A stretch of DNA of 64,000 nucleotides. Source: Euryarchaeota archaeon UBA443. Lineage in GTDB: Archaea; Thermoplasmatota; Poseidoniia; Poseidoniales; Poseidoniaceae. This document shows, in pieces, positions 46,239 to 54,002 of the stretch; within the stretch, counting starts at the first letter, position 1; the number at the start of each line of letters is the position of its first letter. A model generated the notes under the pieces. It saw only the letters and a list, made by a program, of their open reading frames with translations. It was not told the DNA's origin and searched no databases. Made by a program: the position numbers and the translations under genes. The stretch lies in contig DAKS01000018.1 of the NCBI GenBank assembly GCA_002499195.1, forward strand, positions 10,161-74,160, read 5' to 3'.

Positions 46239-48962
46239 CTAGCGTTTAGCAAAGCGATAACCAACACGTTCGTTTTTCTTGAGCCAAAGAATTGCTGTGT
46301 ATGGATTTCCAGTTTTCTTTGCGATCAAATCGTCAAATGGCCCAATCTCGCCTTTTTCGATCATTTGCTTTGCTTCTTCTCTCGTAATCTCTCTCTTGGA
46401 AATTTCTCGTGGAATGTCGATTTTACATCCACTCGCACTTGTCTTTGGTCGGAAATGTGTTTCCGTCTCGTAAATCTCCGCACCATGCTTTGGACAAATA
46501 GCGACCACTTCTGGATTAACTTCGAATCGACGAGCATCAGCCGCAGCCTCTCGTGGCGGAAACTCAAATCCAACTTTGTTGCCTTCGAGAACGAGATAAG
46601 CAGGGAATGGACGGCCACGACGAGATATGAAATCTTCAATCAGTGGTGATTTTCCTTTCACAAGTATTGACTTTGCTTCATCAGGACTGATTTCTCGCTT
46701 ACAGATAACCTTCCCTACGCCTAAGAACTTGCATTCCTCGTTATCGCATGCATAGTGTGTATCTGTTTGTCGAATCGTTCCATCACATTTTGGACATGGA
46801 CAAATTGGTTCATCAGAACTGTTGGCGCGAGTTCCTGTTGACTTCGCAGAACTGACTTTTCCTTCATCTGAGATAGTTACAGAGGTTTCATAGGATTCTC
46901 CATCACGATTGAAGAAACCATGCAAATCTGTGATTTCTTTGTTCTCAATTAAGCGCTTTGCAGTAGAGCGGTCGAACCATCTTCCACTGGTGTCCTTCCA
47001 GAAAACAAATGAACACCCCTTGTCCTTTCCTTCGTTCTTTTCACAAGTATATGACAAAGCCGTTTCAATTATTGGGCTTTGACATTTTAGGCATGTTCCA
47101 ATCGACATATCTTTCTCAAATAGGGTACTTCGATCATGATCACGTACTCTTGTTACCAAATCACGTGTTTGCTCAATTATTGAATCCATGTACTTGGAAG
47201 CCTCTAGTTCACCTTCCTGTACTGCACTAAGTGCTGCCTCCATTTCTCCAGTGAGTTCGGGTGATGTAATCCACTCAACAGGAATTCGGCGTAGTATCTC
47301 AATAATTCGAATGCCATGAGGGGTCGCATTTAGAGCACCAGATTTCTGTCTTGAGATATAACCTCTCGACAATAATTTTTCAATTGTATCTGCTCGAGTC
47401 GCAGGTGTTCCCAAGCCTTTTCCAGACATGGCTTCAGCAATCTCTTCATCATCGATATCCTTGCCTGCTTTTTCCATCAATGAGAGAAGACGAGCTTCTT
47501 TGATACGTGCCGGTGGTTTTGATTTTTCTTCACTCCATTCGTGGGATGTAATACTGGCTTCTGGAGAATCTGCAGAAAGAGTACCCCATCCTTCTGGGAA
47601 ATCCAAAGACTTGGGAACGACTTCTCTCCAACCTAGAGTGGTGTACTTTCGAGTTTCTTTATTGAAAATTTCACCCTTCAAGTCCGCAGTTCGTTTCTGT
47701 TTCTCGATTGTTGCTTCCCCATGCCAAGATGCAATAAAATTACGTACGATCATGTTGTACAAACGTAGTTCATCTTTTGAAAGAGATCCGCTAGGTAATT
47801 TTCCAGTTGGTACAATGGCAAAGTGATCACTGACTTTCGCATCGTTGAAATTTCTGGAAACATTTTGTAATCCATTGTTGGTTAAGTTTTGGATGAATCC
47901 TTTCATGTCATCCATGCCTCCTAAATTTTCAAGGGTTTGATTGATTGTATCCTTCATATCTGTCGGAAGGAACCGTGAATCAGTACGTGGATATGTTGTC
48001 AATTTATGACGTTCGTACAATGCTTGAGCAACATTGAGAGTTCGTTTTGCTGGCCAAGAAAAGAAAGAGTTTGCTTGGCGTTGTAGGCTTGTTAAGTCGA
48101 AATTAAGTGGAGGGCGTTCTTTACTTGTTGTGATTTTTTGTGTGACAATCGCTTTCTCATTCGAATCAAGAAGTTCTTGAATTCGTTCTTTGTCTTCAAG
48201 TGTTAGAATCCAATGAGGCTTGGTATCCTCTCCAGATTGTCCACCTTCCCAACGACCTGTCCATTTGCTATCAGTTCCCTCAAATTGTGCCGTTAACACC
48301 CAAAATGGAGTCGCGGTGTGTTGGAGAATTTCAATCTCATGATCAACGAGTATTGCAAGTGTTGCAGTTTGTACACGGCCTAGAGATATCCGTTCTGTTC
48401 GCTTCTTTGGAAGAAAAACTTCTGCAATTCTCGATCCATTCATTCCAATGAGCCAATCAGCGTAACTTCTACTGTAGGCAGCATCTGAAAGATTTTGATA
48501 CTCATCTGATGATTTACGTTCATCCCATGCCCTTTGAATTGCTTCCTGTGTCATTGATTGAAGCCACATTCGAGAAACCTGAGATTTCGATTTCGAATAG
48601 CGGTAGATGGTTTGAAAAATAAGTTCTCCTTCACGTGCGGCGTCACAAGCATTGACAATCTCTGTGACGTTTTTATCCGCCATGATTTTCTTAATAGCAG
48701 TCAGTTGCTTCCGTGTTGATCCTCCTTTTGGTTTGAACTGAAACTCTTCTGGAACAAACGGTAAATCAGCCGCAGTTTTTCTCCAATTTTTGAAATCTGG
48801 GTTATAATCATCCATGTATTTGAGTTCGAGCATATGTCCAACTGCCCAAGTGACAATGATGTCATCGCCATCCCAATGAGTTGCCTCTTTTTTGCTAATC
48901 TTGAGCATCTTAGCGATATCTCCGGCGACACTTGGTTTCTCAGCGAGGACGACGATGCTCAT
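46239..48962 (-). CDS. DNA topoisomerase type IA (TopB/Topo III-like)
   Basis: 907 residues. The Toprim domain (VVLAEKPSVAGDIAKML, NACDAAREGELIFQ) is at the N-terminus, and the catalytic Tyr324 is in LTTYPRTDSRFLP. The central domain has FDLTSLQRQANSFF and GLGTPATRADTIEKLL. The C-terminus holds several zinc-ribbon-like units (CLKCQSP...CEKNEGKDKGC, CPCPKCDGTIRQTDTHYACDNEEC) and repeats resembling ISREITREEAKQMIEKGEI. This architecture is typical of archaeal Topo III. It probably resolves single-stranded crossings during repair or replication. Confidence 0.92.
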   Translation of the reverse strand: MSIVVLAEKPSVAGDIAKMLKISKKEATHWDGDDIIVTWAVGHMLELKYMDDYNPDFKNWRKTAADLPFVPEEFQFKPKGGSTRKQLTAIKKIMADKNVTEIVNACDAAREGELIFQTIYRYSKSKSQVSRMWLQSMTQEAIQRAWDERKSSDEYQNLSDAAYSRSYADWLIGMNGSRIAEVFLPKKRTERISLGRVQTATLAILVDHEIEILQHTATPFWVLTAQFEGTDSKWTGRWEGGQSGEDTKPHWILTLEDKERIQELLDSNEKAIVTQKITTSKERPPLNFDLTSLQRQANSFFSWPAKRTLNVAQALYERHKLTTYPRTDSRFLPTDMKDTINQTLENLGGMDDMKGFIQNLTNNGLQNVSRNFNDAKVSDHFAIVPTGKLPSGSLSKDELRLYNMIVRNFIASWHGEATIEKQKRTADLKGEIFNKETRKYTTLGWREVVPKSLDFPEGWGTLSADSPEASITSHEWSEEKSKPPARIKEARLLSLMEKAGKDIDDEEIAEAMSGKGLGTPATRADTIEKLLSRGYISRQKSGALNATPHGIRIIEILRRIPVEWITSPELTGEMEAALSAVQEGELEASKYMDSIIEQTRDLVTRVRDHDRSTLFEKDMSIGTCLKCQSPIIETALSYTCEKNEGKDKGCSFVFWKDTSGRWFDRSTAKRLIENKEITDLHGFFNRDGESYETSVTISDEGKVSSAKSTGTRANSSDEPICPCPKCDGTIRQTDTHYACDNEECKFLGVGKVICKREISPDEAKSILVKGKSPLIEDFISRRGRPFPAYLVLEGNKVGFEFPPREAAADARRFEVNPEVVAICPKHGAEIYETETHFRPKTSASGCKIDIPREISKREITREEAKQMIEKGEIGPFDDLIAKKTGNPYTAILWLKKNERVGYRFAKR

Positions 48963-49016
48963 ATTTTCAATGCGTTTGTCGACTGTACTTGAAGGCTCGC
49001 TAGAGTTGAAATCAAA

Positions 49017-49036
49017 CAGATAACTTATGTTATCTG
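49017..49036 (-). promoter_or_regulatory. Perfect hairpin between topoisomerase gene and upstream gene
   Basis: CAGATAAC-TTAT-GTTATCTG has perfect 8-base arms and a 4-base loop. It lies 7 bases beyond the stop of the leftward 137-residue gene and 54 bases before the topoisomerase start. On the minus strand it is followed by TTTGATTTC, a weak T-rich tract. It could be a terminator for the upstream gene or an operator for the topoisomerase gene. Confidence 0.35.
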
Positions 49037-49042
49037 GATTTA

Positions 49043-49456
49043 CTAAAGCGGTTTTTTTATTCGCTGCCGATGAGCAAATTCATCCCATTCGTCTTCTTCA
49101 TCTCGATATCCACAACCACTACATCCTGGATAGCCTGCAAGAAGTAATTCAGAACACATTTGAATAAGTTCATTCTTGATTCTATCTGCATTATATGGTA
49201 GCCATAATGTCTTTACTGATACTGGTTCATTAGCGCCAACATGAAAGATCTCATTGCCCTTTTGTGAAACCAAAAAATCACCTTCTTGAATGGTTGGAAA
49301 CTCTAAACGTTGTGGCATTGAATCGGCTATGTTCAATAGTAAACGTTGCCAGTTCTCCACGTATGGAGATGGAACCGATATGATTAATTCTTGCTCAACA
49401 AGGATCCTTCGAGCCGCTTCTCGCAGTGCAAGCCAACGTGTGGAATTCTCCTCCAT
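49043..49456 (-). CDS. Unknown protein with C-terminal CxxC
   Basis: About 137 residues beginning MEENSTRWLALREAARRILV. An N-terminal helix is followed by a mixed region and a C-terminal segment with GYPGCSGCGYRDEEDEWDEF and a basic end. The CSGCG cysteines might bind metal, but only one pair is visible. The frame is open to 49573, which would overlap the true start of pyrD by 66 bases on the other strand; the region between 49456 and 49573 also reads as plausible protein. I chose the non-overlapping start. Confidence 0.5.
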   Translation of the reverse strand: MEENSTRWLALREAARRILVEQELIISVPSPYVENWQRLLLNIADSMPQRLEFPTIQEGDFLVSQKGNEIFHVGANEPVSVKTLWLPYNADRIKNELIQMCSELLLAGYPGCSGCGYRDEEDEWDEFAHRQRIKKPL

Positions 49457-49507
49457 GAGCCCTCCAAGTAGCGCAAGGATTGAAGGATATCGGTCCGACC
49501 ATAAACC

Positions 49508-50611
49508 ATGGGCAGAGTTTTCCGGTGGTTCTCGAGACCTCTTTTGGCTCTTCAGGATTCTGAAAAAGCCCATTCTCGTTCGTTGTTAATGCTGAGGTTC
49601 GCATCTTCGAATCCTATGTTTAGAGCACTTCTTCGACTTGTGTATAAACCAAGGAAGTCTTTGAAGACACGTTGTTTTGATATGGAATTCGAACATCCCT
49701 TTGGGTTGGCAGCAGGAATGGACAAGAAAGCTGAGGCTCTACGTGGTTGGGAATCGATCGGACTGGCCTTCTCCGAAATCGGAGGTGTGACAATGCTCGA
49801 ACAATCGGGTAATCCGAAACCTAGGATGTTCCGTCATGGTGCTGATCGTGCCCTAGTAAATCGAATGGGATTTAACAATCCTGGCAGTGAAAACGTTGTC
49901 AAAACGTTACAAAAATCAGGAACACGAACAATTCCAGTTTGGGCAAATCTTGGAAAGTCGAAAATCACACCACTTGAAGATGCTAAAACGGACTACTCAA
50001 CAACTCTCAAGCGACTATGGCCATATGTTGATTTGTTTGTGATCAATGTATCGTCGCCAAATACGCCCGGTTTGAGAGATTTGCAGCATGGAGATCATTT
50101 GAAAGGGATTCTCGATGCATGTATTGAGGTCAATGTAGCATGTTCTAAGGAGTCAAAACAGAACCAAAAACCGCTCTTGCTCAAAGTAGCACCGGACTTG
50201 TCAACAGATGAACTTGAAGCTATTATCGATATTGCAATCGATTGTCAAATCGATGGAATTATTGCAACAAATACTACACTGTTACGACCGAATCAGACGC
50301 ACAAGGTATACAATGAGCAAGGGGGTTGCTCTGGTTCACCATTGAAGAATCAAAGTACGGAAATGATTCGTCATATCTACTCCTATACAAACGGAGAACT
50401 CCCAATTGTTGGGGTTGGAGGAATTATGAATGCGGATGATGCGTGGGAGAAAATAACAGCAGGAGCGACATTACTGCAAGCATATGCAGGTTTTGTCTTC
50501 GAAGGACCGGGTTTAACGAAATCAATTGTTCATGGTTTGCACAGGAAACTCAGGGATTCTGGGTTTGATACAATTGAAGATGCAATTGGATCATCACACC
50601 GTCAGCGTTGA
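49508..50611 (+). CDS. pyrD: Dihydroorotate dehydrogenase, class 2 (quinone)
   Basis: 367 residues. It makes orotate in pyrimidine synthesis. The N-terminal membrane-contact helix (FRWFSRPLLALQDSEKAHS) is characteristic of class 2 enzymes that use quinone. FMN-binding motifs include PFGLAAGMDKKAEAL, EIGGVTMLEQSGNPKPR, RMGFNNPG, the active-site Ser in INVSSPNTPGLRDLQ, and GVGGIMNADDAWEKI. Many archaea use class 1 instead. The ATG at 49508 is required for this N-terminus, so it overlaps any long form of the divergent gene. Confidence 0.93.
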   Translation: MGRVFRWFSRPLLALQDSEKAHSRSLLMLRFASSNPMFRALLRLVYKPRKSLKTRCFDMEFEHPFGLAAGMDKKAEALRGWESIGLAFSEIGGVTMLEQSGNPKPRMFRHGADRALVNRMGFNNPGSENVVKTLQKSGTRTIPVWANLGKSKITPLEDAKTDYSTTLKRLWPYVDLFVINVSSPNTPGLRDLQHGDHLKGILDACIEVNVACSKESKQNQKPLLLKVAPDLSTDELEAIIDIAIDCQIDGIIATNTTLLRPNQTHKVYNEQGGCSGSPLKNQSTEMIRHIYSYTNGELPIVGVGGIMNADDAWEKITAGATLLQAYAGFVFEGPGLTKSIVHGLHRKLRDSGFDTIEDAIGSSHRQR

Positions 50612-50657
50612 AGAGCAGATGTTGAAATATGTCTGTCGATTGGAGTGATTTGATACA

Positions 50658-51044
50658 ATGCTTTCCTATCGTAACCGTTTACTTTTGATTGGAAGCGTGG
50701 TTACAATTGCAATTCTAGGTACGGTTTTTCTTCAAGCTCCGGAGCCAACACTAACCATTGATGAATTGATGGAAAATAAGTCAAAGCATATGGGTGAAGA
50801 AGTCGCAGTTCGTGGTGAAATAAGGGATGGAAGCATCAATGAATCTTCGATGACATTCATATTGGAAGGTTCTGAATTTTCTTTGCTTATCGATTATTCA
50901 AATGCTGGATCAATTTCCAATGGATTAGGAGATAATCGGACAGTTTATGCAGAGGGTCTCTTCAAGTTATCAGATGACACCTACGTAGTAGAGGCTGATG
51001 TAATCAAGACATCATGTCCTTCGAAATACGAAGAAGAAGTCTGA
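50658..51044 (+). CDS. ccmE: CcmE-like heme chaperone with Cys ligand (CxxxY)
   Basis: 128 residues. One N-terminal TM helix (about 7-25) is followed by a small beta-barrel (OB-fold) with LTIDELMENKSKHMGEEVAVRGEI and TVYAEGLFKLSDDTYVVEADVIKTSCPSKYEEE. CcmE carries heme to apocytochromes c and normally binds it through His in HxxxY. Here that position is Cys120 followed by Tyr124 (CPSKY), the CxxxY form known from archaea and some sulfate reducers. No other ccm gene is in the window. It follows pyrD by 46 bases and precedes SRP RNA. Confidence 0.78.
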   Translation: MLSYRNRLLLIGSVVTIAILGTVFLQAPEPTLTIDELMENKSKHMGEEVAVRGEIRDGSINESSMTFILEGSEFSLLIDYSNAGSISNGLGDNRTVYAEGLFKLSDDTYVVEADVIKTSCPSKYEEEV

Positions 51045-51064
51045 CATTGTTCATCGTTTGGTTG

Positions 51065-51072
51065 AAATATAG
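51065..51072 (+). promoter_or_regulatory. TATA box of SRP RNA
   Basis: AAATATAG lies about 20-27 bases upstream of the inferred SRP RNA 5' end (near 51091), a good archaeal TATA match and distance. It gives the RNA its own promoter downstream of ccmE. Confidence 0.6.
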
Positions 51073-51090
51073 CCTATTGCAGGATGTTAT

Positions 51091-51395
51091 GGGATAGGCG
51101 GGGAGCTAGGCGTACCCTTTACCACAAATCGTCTTTATGGTGGGTTGAATGCCTTGGGGCGGCGAAAGCGGCTTATGGGTTCCTGCATGCGGACGTAGAT
51201 GTCTCGCCCCCACATGATCCGGGTGTTGAGAACCGTTTCCGGAGGGAAACGGGAATCAAATAACCGGGGGAACAGGTCAGGCCGGGAACGGAGCATCCCT
51301 ACCTGGGGCCATGGGTGCTGTGGGGATTCGGGACGGAGGAAGTATGTAGATACGGCCTGTGGGTACGAGCGTCCACCCAAGGATTCCCACCTAAA
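51091..51395 (+). ncRNA. ffs: Archaeal 7S SRP RNA
   Basis: About 305 bases. Domain IV is diagnostic: GGTCAGG, stem CCG-GGAA-CGG with a GGAA tetraloop, then AGCATCCCTACCTG, around 51273-51313, which is the SRP54 binding site. The 5' part (AGGCGGGGAGCTAGGCGTACCC with a downstream TTACCACAAATCGTC) resembles the archaeal helix 3/4 region. The ends pair: TAGGCGGG (51095-51102) with CCCACCTA (51386-51393), with one mismatch, which marks the molecule's limits to within a few bases. It occupies the whole gap between ccmE and archease, and its 3' end touches the archease stop codon. Confidence 0.88.
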
Positions 51396-51876
51396 TGTCA
51401 AACACAACATCACTGTACCATCCAGGTCCTTCGAATGTTGGTACTTCCTTCCATGGTGAGTTGAGAATTTGCCCTGCCAATACTTCTGATACGACTAGAT
51501 CTTGGCGTGTCACTGCTTTTATTTCGACCTCCTTTTCAATATGATTGGATGAAATCCAACGAACTTGTGCTTCCAAAACAAGTCCACTTTCTTGTTCCTG
51601 AATTTTGATTGAACTATCGACCAGCCACTTCTCTTCGACCTCATCCTTGAAGAGAATTTCTTCGAGCCATTGGACAAGGAGTAGCCCATTCGAATCATCA
51701 TGCAGTGGTACCTGAACGGTCCAAACTGCTGAATGATGGATTGCATCTGGTGGTATTTGACTCTCCAACAAGTAGGCTTGCATGCCCATAGCAGTTTCTT
51801 CGAACAATCTTGCACGCGTAGTTGCAAATGAGCGCAAGCCAACATCCGCCGTAGTTGGCCTTGGCCATGAACTCAC
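51391..51876 (-). CDS. Archease, activator of RtcB
   Basis: 161 residues starting at a GTG (MSSWPRPTTADVGLRS). It has the archease SHS2 fold: TADVGL with metal Asp11, LFEETAMGMQAYL, LLLVQWLEEILFKDEVEEKW, the hallmark EVEIKAVTRQDLVV, and the C-terminal GPGWYSDVVFDI with metal Asp160. Archease speeds guanylation and turnover of RtcB and changes its cofactor use. It is the last gene of a leftward operon, its start 11 bases after the kinase stop; an alternative GTG lies two codons upstream. The stop touches the SRP RNA 3' end on the other strand. Confidence 0.85.
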   Translation of the reverse strand: MSSWPRPTTADVGLRSFATTRARLFEETAMGMQAYLLESQIPPDAIHHSAVWTVQVPLHDDSNGLLLVQWLEEILFKDEVEEKWLVDSSIKIQEQESGLVLEAQVRWISSNHIEKEVEIKAVTRQDLVVSEVLAGQILNSPWKEVPTFEGPGWYSDVVFDI

Positions 51877-51886
51877 AATCACCACC

Positions 51887-52948
51887 TCAACGCTTCGATA
51901 CTTGAAGGGACCATGCAATGTCGCCAATTCGATCAATCATATCGTCTAATCGAAGAACAAATCGGTCTGTACGATCCGCAATAAGGATACATTCACTTGC
52001 TGCATTAGCAAGTTGTGCTGTTTCTTCGACAGAAAGATCGAGTGCAATCGCTGTAGCAACTGCAACTGCAGCAGCATCGATCAAACCGATCATTTGCCGA
52101 ATCTCTTCAAGCATACATTGAACATGCACCGTATCTTCATCTTTTGAGTGAATGGTAACTCCATCTTGTCCTTCAAGAATCAGTAAGTGTTTCCATTCAT
52201 TTGTCTCAAGAAGCATCGCTGCCGCTTCAGCACCTGTTGAAGCACCTAAGCGACGGCGCATCAATTCCAATCCCTTTGATTGGAACAAGATCCAATCGAC
52301 ACCTTGGGTTCGATGAAGTCCAGTGAGTTTTGGATCAGCAATGATTGGAACCTCATGTTCCTTTGCTGCCTTGATGAGACGTTCTGCACCATTATCGTCT
52401 AAGACTCCAAGACCATAATCCGATAGGATGAGGCAAGAAGAATTTGGAATTGCTTCTATCGTACGATCGATCAGAGTGGTCAAAGCCGAAGAGGGAATTG
52501 GTTCATCATCTTCAATATCCCATCGAAGAAGGAGTTGCTCCCCCTTAACCAATCCTTCGCGAGCACCTAGGAGTCGTGTTTTAACAGTGGTAGTTCTATC
52601 CTCAAGGACGGCAATACCCGATGTATCGACTCCCTCTTCTTCAAGCATTTCAAGAATTGCAAGGCCAGAATCGTCATCACCTACTACACCATGTAAATGA
52701 CTCTTCAATCCAAGCGAATCAAGACCACGCGCAACATGGGCTGCAGCACCTACATCAACATCTCTGGAAATCTCTTTGAGAACTGGAACAGGAGCTCTTG
52801 AATTCAGATTGTTCGCAAAACCATGAATGTAACAATCCATCATCACGTCCCCTACGAGTAAAACCTTGGATGGTTCCATGTTCTTCAAACCACGTTCCAA
52901 TTTTTTCAAAGCGTCGTGGACCTTTGCATCATCATCACTCATACCCAT
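51887..52948 (-). CDS. PfkB-family kinase-like protein (RfaE-like), degenerate
   Basis: 353 residues. The ribokinase/PfkB fold is evident: VLLVGDVMMDCYIHGFANNL near residue 28, APVPVLKE, the GAAAHVARGLDSLGLKSHL stretch and SDYGLGVL, most like the kinase half of HldE/RfaE, which phosphorylates heptose 7-phosphate. The usual GAGDTF signature reads IGLIDAAAVAVATA here: the catalytic Asp seems kept but the Gly anion hole is lost, so activity is doubtful or changed. It sits between the wHTH-TerB gene (3-base gap) and archease, an unusual place for a sugar kinase. Confidence 0.75.
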   Translation of the reverse strand: MGMSDDDAKVHDALKKLERGLKNMEPSKVLLVGDVMMDCYIHGFANNLNSRAPVPVLKEISRDVDVGAAAHVARGLDSLGLKSHLHGVVGDDDSGLAILEMLEEEGVDTSGIAVLEDRTTTVKTRLLGAREGLVKGEQLLLRWDIEDDEPIPSSALTTLIDRTIEAIPNSSCLILSDYGLGVLDDNGAERLIKAAKEHEVPIIADPKLTGLHRTQGVDWILFQSKGLELMRRRLGASTGAEAAAMLLETNEWKHLLILEGQDGVTIHSKDEDTVHVQCMLEEIRQMIGLIDAAAVAVATAIALDLSVEETAQLANAASECILIADRTDRFVLRLDDMIDRIGDIAWSLQVSKR

Positions 52949-52951
52949 TAT

Positions 52952-53914
52952 TTATTCCTCCATTGCATCTTGTAATTCAGCGAGTAGCATCGCATGTTCC
53001 TGTTCACTAATTCCAGTTTCTTTTCTTAGCGTTTCTAGCATTGCAGATTCATCGTTCGTTATGACTCCGTCAATGAGAGCAGTCTTCAACACCGAGCGAT
53101 ATGCCTCCAATTCTGGTGTGATATAGGGTTGCTGTTTAGCCTGCCTGAGAATTCTTTCATGCGTGTTTGAATCAATATCAAATGCAATTTGGACCGTCTG
53201 AAGAAGGGCTTCCTCTTCTTCGTGAATAACTCCATCAACCAATGCTTGGCGCAGCATGTCAAGATAGATTTCTTCGGGCGGTGGAACGTCGATTTCACGA
53301 CGCGCTTCATTCGACAATCGCCGTACACGATCTGGATGCATGCCAAGAAAATCAACGACTTCATTGAGTAAGAGTTGCTCATCCTTTGTTATCCGCCCAT
53401 CTTGCCATGCTCGAGCAAACAAACGTCGTACCAATGATTCACCTGCTTGTGCATCCAAAGATGCTGAACCCTCTGGATGTGAAACAGGAGACATAACCGG
53501 TTCAGAATGGGCGACCATATGTTCATCGATGTGTGCAAGAGTTTCTAGGGTGTCTTGTGAACTTGATAGCAAGGATTCCAGCAGTACAGTCGTACCATTA
53601 CTTTGGACCGGGGTGGACTTGATCTTCTTGAGAATTGACTGAGCACTTTCACGTCCTTGATTGGTAAGAGAATATACACGTCGTCGTTGGCGTGCACCCG
53701 GAACATGTCGACTCGTTGTGTTGAGAAAGGATTTCCCTTCAAGGCGCTTTAAGGTCCGAGGGACGTGTTTTCTTTGTACATGGACAGCTGCAGAGATACC
53801 CGCTTGCGTAAGTGCCATGGGCGCTTCCCAATTATTTTCAGGAAGTTGGTGGTCGAGAAGATGAAGAAGCATTCGCTCTTCCGTGGTAAGTGTTCCTAAG
53901 AACCCGCTAACCAT
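52952..53914 (-). CDS. Winged-helix plus TerB-like helical protein
   Basis: 320 residues. The N-terminus (about 1-95) is a MarR-like winged helix with a basic recognition region (VQRKHVPRTLKRLEGKSF, RQRRRVYSLTNQGRESAQS). From about 160 on there are three related helical units with DGRITKDEQLLLNEVVDFLG, DGVIHEEEEALLQTVQIAFD and DGVITNDESAMLETLRKETG, the TerB/DUF533-type acidic loop pattern. It is the first gene of the operon with the kinase and archease genes and is divergent from endA, so it may sense something and control either side. That role is inference. Confidence 0.7.
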   Translation of the reverse strand: MVSGFLGTLTTEERMLLHLLDHQLPENNWEAPMALTQAGISAAVHVQRKHVPRTLKRLEGKSFLNTTSRHVPGARQRRRVYSLTNQGRESAQSILKKIKSTPVQSNGTTVLLESLLSSSQDTLETLAHIDEHMVAHSEPVMSPVSHPEGSASLDAQAGESLVRRLFARAWQDGRITKDEQLLLNEVVDFLGMHPDRVRRLSNEARREIDVPPPEEIYLDMLRQALVDGVIHEEEEALLQTVQIAFDIDSNTHERILRQAKQQPYITPELEAYRSVLKTALIDGVITNDESAMLETLRKETGISEQEHAMLLAELQDAMEE

Positions 53915-53992
53915 ACTGCTCCCCGTTTTGTATGTCAGGGTGGTAGTCCTTAGGACAATCGGTCATCGACGCAACAATATGGGGGGAATCTC

Positions 53993-53998
53993 AGGAGG
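53993..53998 (+). promoter_or_regulatory. Shine-Dalgarno of endA
   Basis: AGGAGG lies 4 bases before the ATG at 54003. It picks that start over earlier in-frame starts at 53979 and 53883, the last of which would overlap the divergent operon. Confidence 0.7.
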
Positions 53999-54002
53999 AA
54001 AC

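Noticed and set aside
51135..51459. Frames of 86-92 codons on both strands between ccmE and archease
   Set aside because: The region folds as SRP RNA with domain IV and end pairing; the Arg/Gly/Pro-rich translations come from structured RNA.
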